A stretch of 64,000 bases of DNA from DATIXJ01 sp963714795. GTDB lineage: Bacteria > Bacteroidota > Ignavibacteria > UBA10030 > SZUA-254. The stretch spans positions 1 through 64,000 of the forward strand of contig CAVQPS010000011.1 in NCBI GenBank assembly GCA_963714795.1, in the 5' to 3' direction. Positions 11,795 to 21,524 of the stretch are shown here, piece by piece. The first letter of the stretch is position 1. Every line of letters starts with the position of its first letter. The position numbers were made by a program, and so were the translations under genes. The notes below the pieces were generated by a model, which made no database searches, was not told the origin of the DNA, and was given only the letters and a program-made list of their open reading frames with translations.

Positions 11795-13403
11795 TCAAGA
11801 ATTCTTGAGAGAAATCAATGTGTCGTGAAGCCAATGCTCATCGTCGCGTTGCGGATAATCGGTCGTGAAATGCAGTCCGCGGCTTTCATGACGCTGTCGT
11901 GCCGATCGCACGATCAGATCGGCAACCGTTGCAAGATTGCGCAGTTCGATCAATCCTTCGACGACCTTCGTGCGTTTGTAAAAGTTCTCTATTTCATCCA
12001 GGATAATATTTAAGCGGCGGGCAGCCCGTTGCAGTCGATGATTCGATCGAACAATGCCGACATAATCCCACATGATTTGCTGAATTTCTTTTTTATCATG
12101 TTCTATCAACACCCATTCTTCCGCATCGAATGTACCGCTGTCGTCCCAGAGCGGAACAGACGGAATTTCCGGGAAACGGTGTTGAAACGATTGCCTGACA
12201 TCTTCAAAAGCCCGGTGTGAGAAAACGACCGCCTCGAGTAATGAATTACTTGCAAGCCGGTTCGCGCCGTGGACACCGGTCATCGAAACTTCACCGCATG
12301 CATATAAATTCTGAATGGATGTTCTTCCTTCCAGATCCGTCACGACACCGCCGCAAGAATAGTGAGCGGCCGGAACAACAGGAATCGGTTCGGCTGTTAT
12401 ATCGAGTTTATATTTCGTCAGGCATGTATCATAAATATGCGGAAAATGTTCTTTCACGCCGTGAGCGGGAAGATGACGAAGATCGAGCAGGACAAAATCG
12501 TCACCGCTGCGTTTCAGTTCCGAATCGATTGCGCGGGCAACGATATCCCGCGGCGCCAACGATTCGCGGTGATCGTAGCGGCGCATAAATTCCACGCCCT
12601 GCCTGGTTTTTAAGATTCCGCCGAATCCGCGGACGGCTTCCGAGATGAGAAATGCCGGCGAACCGGAATCGTACAACGTAGTGGGATGAAATTGGATAAA
12701 TTCCATATTGCCGATGACGGCGCCGGCACGGTATGCCATCGCCACGCCGTCGCCGGTTGCGATCGAAGGATTCGTCGTATGGAGGTAAACCTGTCCGGCA
12801 CCACCGGTACACAATATGGTAACAGGCGCAAGAAATGCATTCATGACGTTATGATCGACGTCGAGCGTGTACGCCCCCCAACAATGAATATTCGTTTCTA
12901 TGTTGGACGATTTCCTGACCTGATGTTCGGTAATCAAATCGATGGCGAGATGATTTTCATACACCGAAATATTCGGATGATGGGCAATGGCGAGCAGAAG
13001 AGCGCGTTCAATTTCCCATCCGCTGCGATCATGGGCATGAACGATGCGATTGCGGGTGTGGCCGCCTTCACGGCCCAGATCAAGCTTCCCTTCTTTTTTT
13101 GTAAATTCGACACCGATCGAGATCAGATCCTCCAAACGCGACGGCCCTTCCGTGACGAGTACTTCCACCGCATCACGGTGGCATAATCCGACACCGGTAT
13201 TCAATGTATCCTCTATATGAAGCTCGTAACTATCCGTCTTCATCGGCAACAGCGGCAATACCGCCTTGTGCATAGTTCGTATTCGACTCTGCGCGGGACT
13301 TCTTTGTGATAATCGAAACGGTACCAAGTTCGGCGGCATTCAGGGCGAATGAAAGTCCGGCAATGCCACTCCCGATAATCAAAAAATCAGATCGTCGTTC
13401 CAT
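11795..13403 (-). CDS. nadB: L-aspartate oxidase (one indel near the N-terminus)
   Basis: Oxidises L-aspartate to iminoaspartate, the first step of de novo NAD synthesis. From the ATG at 13403 the FAD-binding dinucleotide fold is readable ([20 protein letters not shown], then [12 protein letters not shown]). One extra base near 13243 breaks the frame and creates a stop; removing it gives [18 protein letters not shown] and 535 residues, normal for NadB. Further motifs: [78 protein letters not shown]. NadB is preferred over SdhA because of the [11 protein letters not shown] and [20 protein letters not shown] context and the absence of sdh neighbours. Confidence 0.93.
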
Positions 13404-13406
13404 AGA

Positions 13407-14048
13407 TCAGTTCGATGTCGGTCCCCGGGAAATGCCCATCAGTAATCGAAAAAGAAATTGTGATTGCTCTTTCAACTGCGAGAGATTTCCGTTATTGTGA
13501 ATAATAAAATCGGCACGACGGCGTGTCTCCTGAGCAGGCATTTGCGACTTGATTCTTTCAAGGACCGCCTGACGGGTTATCTTGTCTCTCTTCATCACAC
13601 GCTCAATTCGTTGTTCTTCATCGGCATCGATCAGAATCACATAGTCCAGCATCGCATCGGCGCCGGATTCAAACAGCAAAGCTGCTTCGACCATCATGAT
13701 TGCCTCCGTACATTCATGTTTCACCTGTTGCACGATGGTGTCGATATACTGTATAACAACGGGATGAACGATGTCGTTCATTTTCTGTTGCAGATGTTCG
13801 TCGCTGAATATCATTCTGGCAACAAGTTTTCTGTCCAGATGATTGTCGACGTACACATGTTCGCCGAATAATTTTACAATTTTCTTTTTGACTTCGGCAT
13901 CGGAATCGATAATGTCCCGTGCAATATGATCCGCAAAAAGAATCCGGACGCCAAAGGACTCAAACATTTTGCACGCTTCGGTTTTCCCGCTGCCGATGCC
14001 GCCGGCAACGCCGACTGCTACTGTCCGGGTATGGGAGAATGATTTCAT
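13407..14048 (-). CDS. coaE: Dephospho-CoA kinase
   Basis: 213 residues. The P-loop GVAGGIGSGKTEACKMF, DHIARDIIDSD, VHPVVIQYI, VEAALLFESGAD and the LID region RIERVMKRDKITRQAVLERI-KSQ are those of CoaE, which phosphorylates the 3' hydroxyl of dephospho-CoA in the last CoA step. Starts at ATG 14048; nadB begins 4 nt downstream, suggesting co-transcription. An intrinsic terminator sits just upstream, separating it from rny. Confidence 0.95.
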   Translation of the reverse strand: MKSFSHTRTVAVGVAGGIGSGKTEACKMFESFGVRILFADHIARDIIDSDAEVKKKIVKLFGEHVYVDNHLDRKLVARMIFSDEHLQQKMNDIVHPVVIQYIDTIVQQVKHECTEAIMMVEAALLFESGADAMLDYVILIDADEEQRIERVMKRDKITRQAVLERIKSQMPAQETRRRADFIIHNNGNLSQLKEQSQFLFRLLMGISRGPTSN

Positions 14049-14059
14049 AAATAAAACAC

Positions 14060-14094
14060 AAAGCCAGCATGCTTCTCAACGACATGCCGGCTTT
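14060..14094 (-). terminator. Intrinsic terminator after rny
   Basis: Minus strand: AAAGCCGGCATG / CATGCTGGCTTT stem of 12 bp with one mismatch around an 11 nt loop, then GTGTTTTATTT. It lies between the rny stop and the coaE start, ending the rny transcript. Confidence 0.8.
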
Positions 14095-14116
14095 GATTTT
14101 TGAAGATCATGATCAA

Positions 14117-15685
14117 TTATTTTGCGTAGGCGACCGAGCGGGTTTCGCGAATAACGACAACTTTAATTTGCCCGGGGTATCCCATTTCCGACTGGATTTT
14201 TTTGGCGATATCATGGGCAAGCTGGTCTGCCATCAGGTCGTCAATTTTATCATGTTCCACAATGACCCTGATTTCACGACCTGCCTGGATGGCGTACGTA
14301 TTTGCGACGCCGTCAAATGATTTTGCAAGTTCTTCAAGACGTTCAAGTCGCTTGGCGTATCCTTCGACCGACTCGCGGCGTGCGCCGGGGCGGGCGCCGC
14401 TGATGGCATCCGCTGCCTGCACCAGGGCGGCAATGGGATGTTCCATCGGAATATCATCATGATGCGAGCCGATGGCATTCACGACAACTGCATGCTCTCC
14501 AAATTTCTTCGCGACATCCATGCCGATAAGAGCGTGAGGTCCCTCAACACTCCGGTCAACGGTCTTGCCGATGTCGTGCAAAAGACCCGCACGTTTTGCC
14601 AGATTGGTATCGAAACCAAACTCCGACGCCATCAAACCTGTCAGATAAGCAACTTCCAAACTGTGAGAAAGCAAATTTTGCCCGTAACTTGAACGGTATT
14701 TCATCTTACCGATATGCTTCAGTAATTCCTGGTGACCGCCATGCAATCCGGCTTCCAGAATAGTATTTTCTCCGGTATGCAGAAGTTCTTCGTCAAGTTC
14801 CTTACGGACTTTTTCAACAACTTCCTCAATTCGAGCGGGATGAATCCTGCCGTCGGTAATTAACCGCTCCAGAGAAATCCTTGCCACTTCGCGCCGGAGC
14901 GGATCGAAACCGGAAATGATCACCGCTTCCGGTGTGTCATCGACAATAACATCGACTCCGGTTGCGGCTTCGAATGCGCGGATATTGCGGCCTTCTTTTC
15001 CGATGATGCGTCCCTTCATTTCATCATTTTGAATTTGAAGAACGCTTACCGTTGTCTCGACACAATGGTCGGTTGCCGTCCGCTGGATTGCCGAAATGAT
15101 TATTTTTTGCGCTTCTTTTTTTGCTTCGAGTTTGGCATTATCCCGAACGTCTTTCAACGTTTGTGCTGCTTCGGTCTTTGCCTCGATGATCATGTTTTCG
15201 ATCAGCAATTTCTTTGCTTCTTCACGGGAAAGATTGGAGACACGCTCGAGTTTTTGATTTTCTTCCTGGATGAGTTTGCCGAGCTGCTGTTGTTTCTCTT
15301 CAACCTGTTTATTATTCTCTTCGACAGAATGTTTCAAATTATTCAGTTCGCGGTCTTTCTTGTTCACCAGTTCAACTTTCCGTTCAAGGTTATCTTCCCG
15401 GCTGGCAAGTTGTTTTTCGAATGCGGAAAGTTTGCCGCGTTTAGAATTTGCCTCCTGCTCAAATTCCTGTTTCTTTTTATGCCATTCGTCCTTTACTTCG
15501 ATCAGTTTTTCTTTCTTTACATTCAGGGCATCTTTTTCCGCTTCACTCAGTATTTTTTTAGCACGTTCCTCGGCACTGTGGATTTTATTTTCACCGCTAC
15601 GTTTATTGGCATACCAGCCGATAACTAATGATAATCCAGCCAATACGACCACGATGGGTATTACTATATAAAGATCGAGTATCAT
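14117..15685 (-). CDS. rny: Ribonuclease Y
   Basis: 522 residues. Order: an N-terminal membrane anchor (IVIPIVVVLAGLSLVIGWYA), a long charged coiled coil to about residue 200, a KH domain with GRIIGKEGRNIRAFEAATGVD, and an HD domain with RAGLLHDIGKTVDRS and GSHHDDIPMEHP. It is the membrane-bound endoribonuclease that starts mRNA turnover. Transcribed downstream of the probable 6S RNA and zapA; ended by the 14060-14094 terminator. Confidence 0.97.
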   Translation of the reverse strand: MILDLYIVIPIVVVLAGLSLVIGWYANKRSGENKIHSAEERAKKILSEAEKDALNVKKEKLIEVKDEWHKKKQEFEQEANSKRGKLSAFEKQLASREDNLERKVELVNKKDRELNNLKHSVEENNKQVEEKQQQLGKLIQEENQKLERVSNLSREEAKKLLIENMIIEAKTEAAQTLKDVRDNAKLEAKKEAQKIIISAIQRTATDHCVETTVSVLQIQNDEMKGRIIGKEGRNIRAFEAATGVDVIVDDTPEAVIISGFDPLRREVARISLERLITDGRIHPARIEEVVEKVRKELDEELLHTGENTILEAGLHGGHQELLKHIGKMKYRSSYGQNLLSHSLEVAYLTGLMASEFGFDTNLAKRAGLLHDIGKTVDRSVEGPHALIGMDVAKKFGEHAVVVNAIGSHHDDIPMEHPIAALVQAADAISGARPGARRESVEGYAKRLERLEELAKSFDGVANTYAIQAGREIRVIVEHDKIDDLMADQLAHDIAKKIQSEMGYPGQIKVVVIRETRSVAYAK

Positions 15686-15721
15686 AATCTCTCCAAAAAA
15701 TTCTCAAATGTAGCTACATCA

Positions 15722-15912
15722 ATAAAAAAACCGCACGCTGTCTGTGAGTCAAAGGTGTATTGAAGAATCTCTTTTCAAAACACAGTGGGTACTCCCCTGA
15801 GCATTTCTTACGTCCACTGCCTGCCGGTAACAGAAATCCTGTTCCTGATAGGTCCCGTTTGCACGGGATGAGGCCTGTAATACGATGCACATGAGTCGAG
15901 TTCCCTATTAAA
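15722..15912 (-). ncRNA. ssrS: Probable 6S RNA (between zapA and rny)
   Basis: A non-coding interval of about 360 nt between zapA and rny has strong secondary structure on the minus strand: TCCCGT-gcaa-ACGGGA inside AGG/CCT, AACAG-gattt-CTGTT, CAGTGG/CCACTG, and an outer GTATT/AATAC pairing. It ends AGCGTGCGG followed by TTTTTTT. In Bacteroidota 6S RNA is often found between zapA and rny, and in proteobacteria it follows zapA (established, from memory). I cannot verify the 6S covariance model, and the multi-hairpin shape is not a perfect rod, so a different structured leader of rny remains possible. Confidence 0.5.
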
Positions 15913-16048
15913 GTTACTTGTCAGATTCTTTAATATGTTTGACTCAATTACCGGAGGGATATCATCCACTCCGATGAATGCAGACGGTGCGGTTGTTCAA
16001 AGCAGAATAACCACCTCACCACTATGGAAAAGAACAGAAAGAAATATA

Positions 16049-16345
16049 TTACGCTTCAGAATTCAAATGTTGATCAAAATATTCGTTGATTTTTCCCACT
16101 TCCGTTTCCAAGAGCAGGGCAAGCGACCGATATTTCCCCCGTTCTTTGAATAATTCTTCGGTGATGTTGAGCGCCGAAAGAACGGCAACCGTTAATGGCG
16201 GCTGCTCCGGAATCTTCTCGTGGATCGTATTAATCATTTGATCCACGTAGCTGGCAACTTTCTTCGTCAGCTCCTCGCTCTCACCACGAAGGGGATATTC
16301 TGAACCGAATATTTTTACTTTAATGCTCTTGCTCTCTGATGCCAT
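16049..16345 (-). CDS. zapA: Cell division protein ZapA
   Basis: 98 residues from the ATG at 16345 (an upstream in-frame TTG would add four). The ZapA fold is recognisable: SIKVKIFGSEYPLRGESEELTKKVASYVDQMI, then LTVAVLSALNITEELF and a C-terminal coiled coil ending LETEVGKINEYFDQHL. ZapA cross-links FtsZ filaments at the division site. It follows the ZapB-like gene, 76 nt apart, and precedes the probable 6S RNA. Confidence 0.85.
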   Translation of the reverse strand: MASESKSIKVKIFGSEYPLRGESEELTKKVASYVDQMINTIHEKIPEQPPLTVAVLSALNITEELFKERGKYRSLALLLETEVGKINEYFDQHLNSEA

Positions 16346-16421
16346 AGGAGGTTTCAAGTTTCCTCTTCTGAAGGTTACATTTTATCTGCTCAATCAAACA
16401 TACTACGAATTACAAAAATCG

Positions 16422-16766
16422 TTACAAATGCGAATTGATCTTCGCCAGCAAATCCCGTACACGGATCTTGAAATTTTCCCGTTCTTCTCCGGAAAAAAAC
16501 TCACGACCGTTTGTATTCATGAATTGTGCCTGTTCGGCATGAAGCCGTTTGAGTTCCTCTTCCCGTTCAATCAGTACCGAACGAACGGAGCGAATTTCAT
16601 GCTGAAGATCGTTGACGCGATTTAACAACCCCTTTTTTTCCTCGCGCAACTGCCCGATGAGTTCTGTCGCGGCCCGCGCTTTGTCCCAAAATGTTTTTAC
16701 AATGGCTTCAACGGTATCGACTTCTCGAGATACACTCACGTCGGTGTCAATCTGAGGCTGATTCAT
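16422..16766 (-). CDS. Small coiled-coil protein, ZapB-like candidate
   Basis: 114 residues, not assigned by motif. From residue 20 to about 95 it is almost continuous charged heptad sequence (TVEAIVKTFWDKARAATELI, QLREEKKGLLNRVNDLQHEI, REEELKRLHAEQAQF), predicted to be a long coiled coil, then FFSGEERENFKIRVRDLLAKINSHL. The position between pheT and zapA suggests a division-linked partner of ZapA such as ZapB; this rests on context and coiled-coil character only. Starts 12 nt after the pheT stop. Confidence 0.65.
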   Translation of the reverse strand: MNQPQIDTDVSVSREVDTVEAIVKTFWDKARAATELIGQLREEKKGLLNRVNDLQHEIRSVRSVLIEREEELKRLHAEQAQFMNTNGREFFSGEERENFKIRVRDLLAKINSHL

Positions 16767-16778
16767 TGCAAAATTTTC

Positions 16779-19187
16779 CTACTTTCGAATTGAAGCATTG
16801 AATTTTTTTGCCAGACGATCAATAATGTTTTGCATGACATTATCAATTTCATCTTGCACCAGTGTATGATCTTCCGATAAAAAATGTAAAGCAAACGCGC
16901 AACTCTTTTTTCCTTCTCCGATTTGATCGCCGGCATATAAATCGAATAACCGTACAGACCGGAGCAACAGTGAACCGGCATCATAAATTTCTTTTTCAAT
17001 GTCCCCTGCCGCAACCGATTGATCGACGATCAAAGCAATATCACGCGCAACCGACGGATATTTAGGTAACTCTTTAAACTTTTTTACGACTGTTCCGATC
17101 TTTGACAGAGAATCAATTTCAAGTTCGGCAAAATATACTTCTCTGTCAATTTCAAACTTTGCACTGAGATCGCTGCGAAGCAGTCCAAGGAAACCGATAC
17201 GTTCACCTTGTAATTCAACGTTTATACCGCTCTCAGTTAAAGCGTTGGTAGTAGGATAAGGAATAAATTTAATTTTGTCAAGCGAAATCTTGCGAAGCAA
17301 TGCTTCCACCTCACCCTTCATATCAAAAATGTCAACCTGGCGCGGTTTTTGATCCCAACTAAGAATGTTCGAATTCCCCGAAATGACCATTATTACGCGA
17401 GATTTTTCAATATAACTTCCATTTCGGAAGAAAAACACCTTTCCGATTTCGAACAACCGGAGGTCTGTCGATTGATGGAAAAAATTATTTCTCAAAATGC
17501 TTAATAGCCCGGGAACCAGGCTCGTCCGCATGGCGGCCATATCGTTCGAAATGGGATTAATAATTTCGACGATATCACTTGAACCTAACAAGGCAATATC
17601 TTTTTGCTGCATACTGTTGGCAACAATCTCATTCATTCCGCTTCCGATGAGCATGGAGCGTAGACGATCTTCCAATTCAATAGCCGGAGCCGATTCCGAA
17701 AAATGTACTGTGGCTTTATTCTGAGCTGGAATATTATCGTAACCATGCATTCGTGTGACTTCCTCGATCAAATCGATTTCCCGTTCGATATCGGGACGAA
17801 ACGTGGGAACGGTAACGGAGAATGAAGAACTATTTTTTTTACTTGAAGCGGTTACTGTAAAATCAAGTCTTTTCAATAATAATGGTATTTCTTTCCTGTT
17901 AATATTTATTCCTAAGATCTCACAAACCTTTTCAGGACGAAGTGAAATATTTTTCTTTTTGATTTTTTCAGGATAGACGTCAATGCATCCTCCCAAAACT
18001 TCTCCGCCGGCAATCTCCTGAATCATGGCTGCAGCCCGGTTGACAGCCCAAACCGTAATTTCCGGGTCTGCTCCGCGCTCAAATCGCTGGGATGCTTCCG
18101 TACTTAAACCGAATCGTTTCGACGCCCGGCGTATACTTTGGGGGCTGAAGTAAGCACTTTCGATAAGAATGTTCCGAGTAGTTCCGGAAATTTCCGTATC
18201 AGCACCACCCATTACTCCCGCAATCGCAACTGCACGGTTCCCATCACAAATCATCAACGTATCGTCACTCAGTATCCGAACCTTATGGTCAAGAGTAGTG
18301 AACTGTTCCCCGGCTTTTGCATGCTTCACAATGATCGAATTTTCATTCAATGTATCATAATCAAATGCATGCAATGGATGCCCACATTCCATTAAAACAT
18401 AATTAGTTACATCGACCACATTATTTACCGGACGAACACCAATTGCACTCAACCGCTCCTGTAACCATTGCGGTGAAGGAGCAACCGTGATTCCTAAAAT
18501 TACTCTCGCAGTATACCGGGGACAATCATTCGATCCTTCAACCGTAACGGAAGCAAACTTTTTAATCCCTTTTTTTGATTCTTTCAGCTTGACGGCAGGT
18601 AATTTAAGCTTCTTCTTGAGAATCGCCCCCACTTCGCGAGCTATGCCGATATGACTCATTGCATCGGGCCGGTTCGGTGTAATCCCGATTTCTAAAACGG
18701 TATCGTTTAACCCTAAATATCCTGAAAGAGAATCACCCGCTTTTGCTTTCGAATCAAGAACCATAATTCCGTCATGATCTTCGCCAAGATCGAGTTCATA
18801 AGAGGAACAAATCATTCCGTATGAATCTTCACCCCGTAATTTCACATGCGTTAGCGTAAACGGTTTCCCATCCGGATCATGTTGATTTCGGGGAACAATA
18901 GCACCAACGAGACCGACCGGCACTTTTTGTCCGGCAGAAACGTTGGGAGCACCGCACACAATTTGAATAACCTCGTTGCCGGTGTTTACTTTACAAATGG
19001 AAAGTTTATCGGCTTTCGGATGCTTCTGCATATCGATGACTTCCCCCACGACAAAGCCGTCGTATTTCGATCCGAGCCGCTCGATGTTTTCCACTTCCAA
19101 ACCGACCATCGTCAGCTTCTCACCAAGAACTTCGGGGGACAAGGATATATCGATATATTCTTTAAGCCAACTGAATGAAATCTTCAT
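16779..19187 (-). CDS. pheT: Phenylalanyl-tRNA synthetase beta subunit
   Basis: 802 residues, usual length. The N-terminus MKISFSWLKEYIDISLSPE is the PheT start; an EMAP/tRNA-binding domain follows (VGEVIDMQKHPKADKLSICKV, CGAPNV), then B3/B4 editing (NRPDAMSHIGIAREV, NNVVDVTNYVLMECGHPLHAFD, DGNRAVAIAGVMGG), B5 (FRPDIEREIDLIEEVTRMHGYDNIP) and the C-terminal anticodon-binding fold (PKYPSVARDIALIVD ... FALHFLSEDHTLVQDEID). Forms the alpha2-beta2 enzyme with PheS, whose gene lies 11 nt upstream. Confidence 0.97.
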   Translation of the reverse strand: MKISFSWLKEYIDISLSPEVLGEKLTMVGLEVENIERLGSKYDGFVVGEVIDMQKHPKADKLSICKVNTGNEVIQIVCGAPNVSAGQKVPVGLVGAIVPRNQHDPDGKPFTLTHVKLRGEDSYGMICSSYELDLGEDHDGIMVLDSKAKAGDSLSGYLGLNDTVLEIGITPNRPDAMSHIGIAREVGAILKKKLKLPAVKLKESKKGIKKFASVTVEGSNDCPRYTARVILGITVAPSPQWLQERLSAIGVRPVNNVVDVTNYVLMECGHPLHAFDYDTLNENSIIVKHAKAGEQFTTLDHKVRILSDDTLMICDGNRAVAIAGVMGGADTEISGTTRNILIESAYFSPQSIRRASKRFGLSTEASQRFERGADPEITVWAVNRAAAMIQEIAGGEVLGGCIDVYPEKIKKKNISLRPEKVCEILGININRKEIPLLLKRLDFTVTASSKKNSSSFSVTVPTFRPDIEREIDLIEEVTRMHGYDNIPAQNKATVHFSESAPAIELEDRLRSMLIGSGMNEIVANSMQQKDIALLGSSDIVEIINPISNDMAAMRTSLVPGLLSILRNNFFHQSTDLRLFEIGKVFFFRNGSYIEKSRVIMVISGNSNILSWDQKPRQVDIFDMKGEVEALLRKISLDKIKFIPYPTTNALTESGINVELQGERIGFLGLLRSDLSAKFEIDREVYFAELEIDSLSKIGTVVKKFKELPKYPSVARDIALIVDQSVAAGDIEKEIYDAGSLLLRSVRLFDLYAGDQIGEGKKSCAFALHFLSEDHTLVQDEIDNVMQNIIDRLAKKFNASIRK

Positions 19188-19198
19188 GCTGTAATACT

Positions 19199-20224
19199 TT
19201 ATGCAAACTGTTTAAGGAAACGAAGATCATTATCGAACAGAATTCTAATATCATCTATGCCATATCTCAGCATGGTAATCCTTTCGATTCCCATTCCGAA
19301 GGCATAACCGCTGTAGCGTTCATTGTCATATTGAACGGCATGAAAAACATTGGGATCGACCATACCGCAACCCAGAATTTCAAGCCATCCGGTATGTTTA
19401 CAAACCCGACAGCCCTTTCCGTTGCAGAGATAACAGGTAATATCCATTTCGGCGCTTGGCTCCGTAAATGGAAAGAAGCTCGGACGGAAACGGTATTTCA
19501 AGCTGCTCCCGTAAAATTGTTTTGCGAATGAAACGAGTGTTCCTTTCAATTCACTGAAGGTGACGCCGGTGTCGACATAAATCCCATCCACCTGATGAAA
19601 CAAACAATAACTGCGTGCGCTGATCGCTTCGTTCCGGTACACGCGTCCCGGCATGATTGCCCGGATAGGAGGCTTCTGCGATTCCATGATGCGGATTTGA
19701 ACGGGAGTCGTGTGTGTACGCAATAACATGCTTTTTGAAATGAAGAAAGTATCCTGCATATCCCGTGCCGGATGATCGGGGGGGAAATTTAACGCTTCGA
19801 AGTTATGATAATCATCCTCAATATCCGGACCGGTTGCAATACTGAAGCCCATGCCGACGAAAATCCGTTTGATCTCATCAAGAGTTTGGGTGATCGGATG
19901 CTGGGATCCGATCCATTGCGGTCGTCCCGGCAGTGTCAGATCAATTGCCGGGGCTGCGGTGTGTGACCCTTTTTCAAGCGCAATTTTCCGGTCGTCAAAC
20001 AACGCCTGAATGGAATTTCGTAATTCGTTTACGGATTTTCCGACTGCCGGCCGGTCTTCAGGAGCAATAGACTTTAATGCATCGAACACCTCGGCAATCA
20101 GACCTTTTCTCGCAAGAAACTTAATGCGAAATGCATCCAGGGCATCGATCGAACTCGCAAGCCCGATTTCGGAACGTGCCTCGGCGCTGATCCGTTCAAT
20201 AGTTTCTAAGATATTTTTTGTCAC
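19199..20224 (-). CDS. pheS: Phenylalanyl-tRNA synthetase alpha subunit
   Basis: 341 residues from a GTG at 20224 ([20 protein letters not shown]) preceded by AGGG; a longer in-frame reading adds an atypical cysteine-rich lead and overlaps an upstream hairpin, so I reject it. Class II motifs: [93 protein letters not shown] and [31 protein letters not shown] insertion looks like a zinc site. Charges tRNA-Phe with PheT. Confidence 0.96.
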   Translation of the reverse strand: MTKNILETIERISAEARSEIGLASSIDALDAFRIKFLARKGLIAEVFDALKSIAPEDRPAVGKSVNELRNSIQALFDDRKIALEKGSHTAAPAIDLTLPGRPQWIGSQHPITQTLDEIKRIFVGMGFSIATGPDIEDDYHNFEALNFPPDHPARDMQDTFFISKSMLLRTHTTPVQIRIMESQKPPIRAIMPGRVYRNEAISARSYCLFHQVDGIYVDTGVTFSELKGTLVSFAKQFYGSSLKYRFRPSFFPFTEPSAEMDITCYLCNGKGCRVCKHTGWLEILGCGMVDPNVFHAVQYDNERYSGYAFGMGIERITMLRYGIDDIRILFDNDLRFLKQFA

Positions 20225-20251
20225 AAGATTTTCCCTGTGATTAAAATGCGA

Positions 20252-20279
20252 ACAGGGGCACGACAACCGCAGCCCCTGT
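20252..20279 (-). terminator. Hairpin between rplT and pheS (terminator or attenuator)
   Basis: ACAGGGGC / GCCCCTGT, perfect 8 bp around a 12 nt loop; on the minus strand it is followed by TCGCATTTTAAT, only a weak T-run. It could partly end the infC-rpmI-rplT transcript or attenuate pheST. Confidence 0.5.
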
Positions 20280-20305
20280 ACGATGTTGTTCTAAATGAAG
20301 AACTA

Positions 20306-20653
20306 TTACGAAAATACAAACTTCACAACTTCAGCAAAAGCTTCTGAATTTCTGGATGCGAGATCGGCAAGAACTTTTCGATTGATATCGACATTTTTCT
20401 TGTGCATCGCGGAAATCAGTTTTGAATAGGTTGTTCCGTGCAAACGGGCGCCGGCATTAATGCGGGCAATCCACAATGAACGGAATTCTCGTTTCTTTAA
20501 TCGCCTGTCACGGTATGCATGCTGTCCGGCTTTATCGATGTGATGCTTTGCAACCGTCAGGACTTTACTTCTCGCACCCCAGTACCCTTTCGCACGCGAT
20601 AAAATGCGCTTGCGGCGGCGATGGGAGGCAACTTTATTCTGCGAACGTGGCAT
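20306..20653 (-). CDS. rplT: 50S ribosomal protein L20
   Basis: 115 residues, family length. [47 protein letters not shown]-type [20 protein letters not shown] and [20 protein letters not shown] are diagnostic of L20, which binds 23S rRNA early in assembly and represses its own operon in many bacteria. Third gene of infC-rpmI-rplT. Confidence 0.98.
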   Translation of the reverse strand: MPRSQNKVASHRRRKRILSRAKGYWGARSKVLTVAKHHIDKAGQHAYRDRRLKKREFRSLWIARINAGARLHGTTYSKLISAMHKKNVDINRKVLADLASRNSEAFAEVVKFVFS

Positions 20654-20705
20654 AGTTGCTCTTCACTCCTTTCTTGGTTAAATGAATCAGTGAATTACAT
20701 TCGTA

Positions 20706-20900
20706 TTACGACTGAATCAGCATTGCGAATTTATGCTGTTCCTGTTCCGACACTAACGTCGACTTTCTCAAATGACGTTTGCGCTTCGAGGATTTTGACG
20801 AAAGAATATGACTCCGAAACGCTTTGTGACGTTTCAGTTTTCCCGACCCCGTTTTGTGGAAGCGTTTCTTCGCAGCGGAATTCGATTTCATTTTTGGCAT
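20706..20900 (-). CDS. rpmI: 50S ribosomal protein L35
   Basis: 64 residues. [20 protein letters not shown] followed by [25 protein letters not shown] is a typical L35. Lies 12 nt downstream of infC and 52 nt upstream of rplT. Confidence 0.97.
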   Translation of the reverse strand: MPKMKSNSAAKKRFHKTGSGKLKRHKAFRSHILSSKSSKRKRHLRKSTLVSEQEQHKFAMLIQS

Positions 20901-20912
20901 AGATGGTTTCCC

Positions 20913-21524
20913 TTATTTCGTTTCTTTAGTCTTTGATTTCGCGATTACTTTCTTTTCCGGTTTCGGTTCTGCTTTTGTTTCCTCGGCTTTCGGCTCCGAT
21001 TTCTTTTTCTTGCCGCCCTCCGGCGCAAAAATCATCGCCATACTTTTCCCTTCCAGTTTTGCTTCCTGGTCGACCTTGCCGATATCGGCGAGAGCTTCCG
21101 TCAGCCGATGCAGAAGATCTTCACCATGTTCCTTGTATGTAATTTCTCTTCCTTTAAAAACGACCGTCGCCTTGAGTTTATGCCCCTCTTCCAAAAACCG
21201 CCGCGCATGTCTTGTTTTAAATTCAAAATCATGGACATCGGTGTTCGGATGAAAACGAAGTTCTTTCAACTGCGAGACATGCTGATGTTTCCGTTGAATT
21301 TTATCCTTCTTCGTTTGTTCATATTTAAACTTGCCGAAATCCATAATCTTACACACCGGAGGCGTTGCGTTCGGAACGATCTCGATGAGATCCAATCCCC
21401 GCTGTTGTGCAATTTTAAATGCTTCGGACGGATGCATTACGCCGACCTGTCCCTGGTCGTCGATGACACGCACTTTCGGTGCGCGAATTTCTTCATTGAT
21501 ACGTACGCGCTCTGATCCTTTAAT
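20913..21524 (-). CDS. infC: Translation initiation factor IF-3 with AUU start codon
   Basis: 203 codons if initiated at ATT (21524-21522). The N-terminus then reads (I)KGSERVRINEEIRAPKVRVIDDQGQ, the normal IF3 start; the first GTG lies 17 codons inside this conserved segment and would delete it. A strong Shine-Dalgarno GAGGAG sits 7 nt upstream of the ATT. The ATT overlaps the thrS stop (ATTAA). Later motifs: DLIEIVPNATPPVCKIMDFGKFKYE and KELRFHPNTDVHDFEFKTRHARRFLEEGHK. An AUU start is the classical basis of IF3 autoregulation. The C-terminus has a Lys/Glu-rich tail of about 30 residues beyond the usual end. Confidence 0.95.
   Translation of the reverse strand: MKGSERVRINEEIRAPKVRVIDDQGQVGVMHPSEAFKIAQQRGLDLIEIVPNATPPVCKIMDFGKFKYEQTKKDKIQRKHQHVSQLKELRFHPNTDVHDFEFKTRHARRFLEEGHKLKATVVFKGREITYKEHGEDLLHRLTEALADIGKVDQEAKLEGKSMAMIFAPEGGKKKKSEPKAEETKAEPKPEKKVIAKSKTKETK

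Noticed and set aside
20225..20266. N-terminal extension of PheS (cysteine-rich lead)
   Set aside because: It would overlap the rplT-pheS hairpin; a GTG with AGGG upstream gives the normal PheS start.
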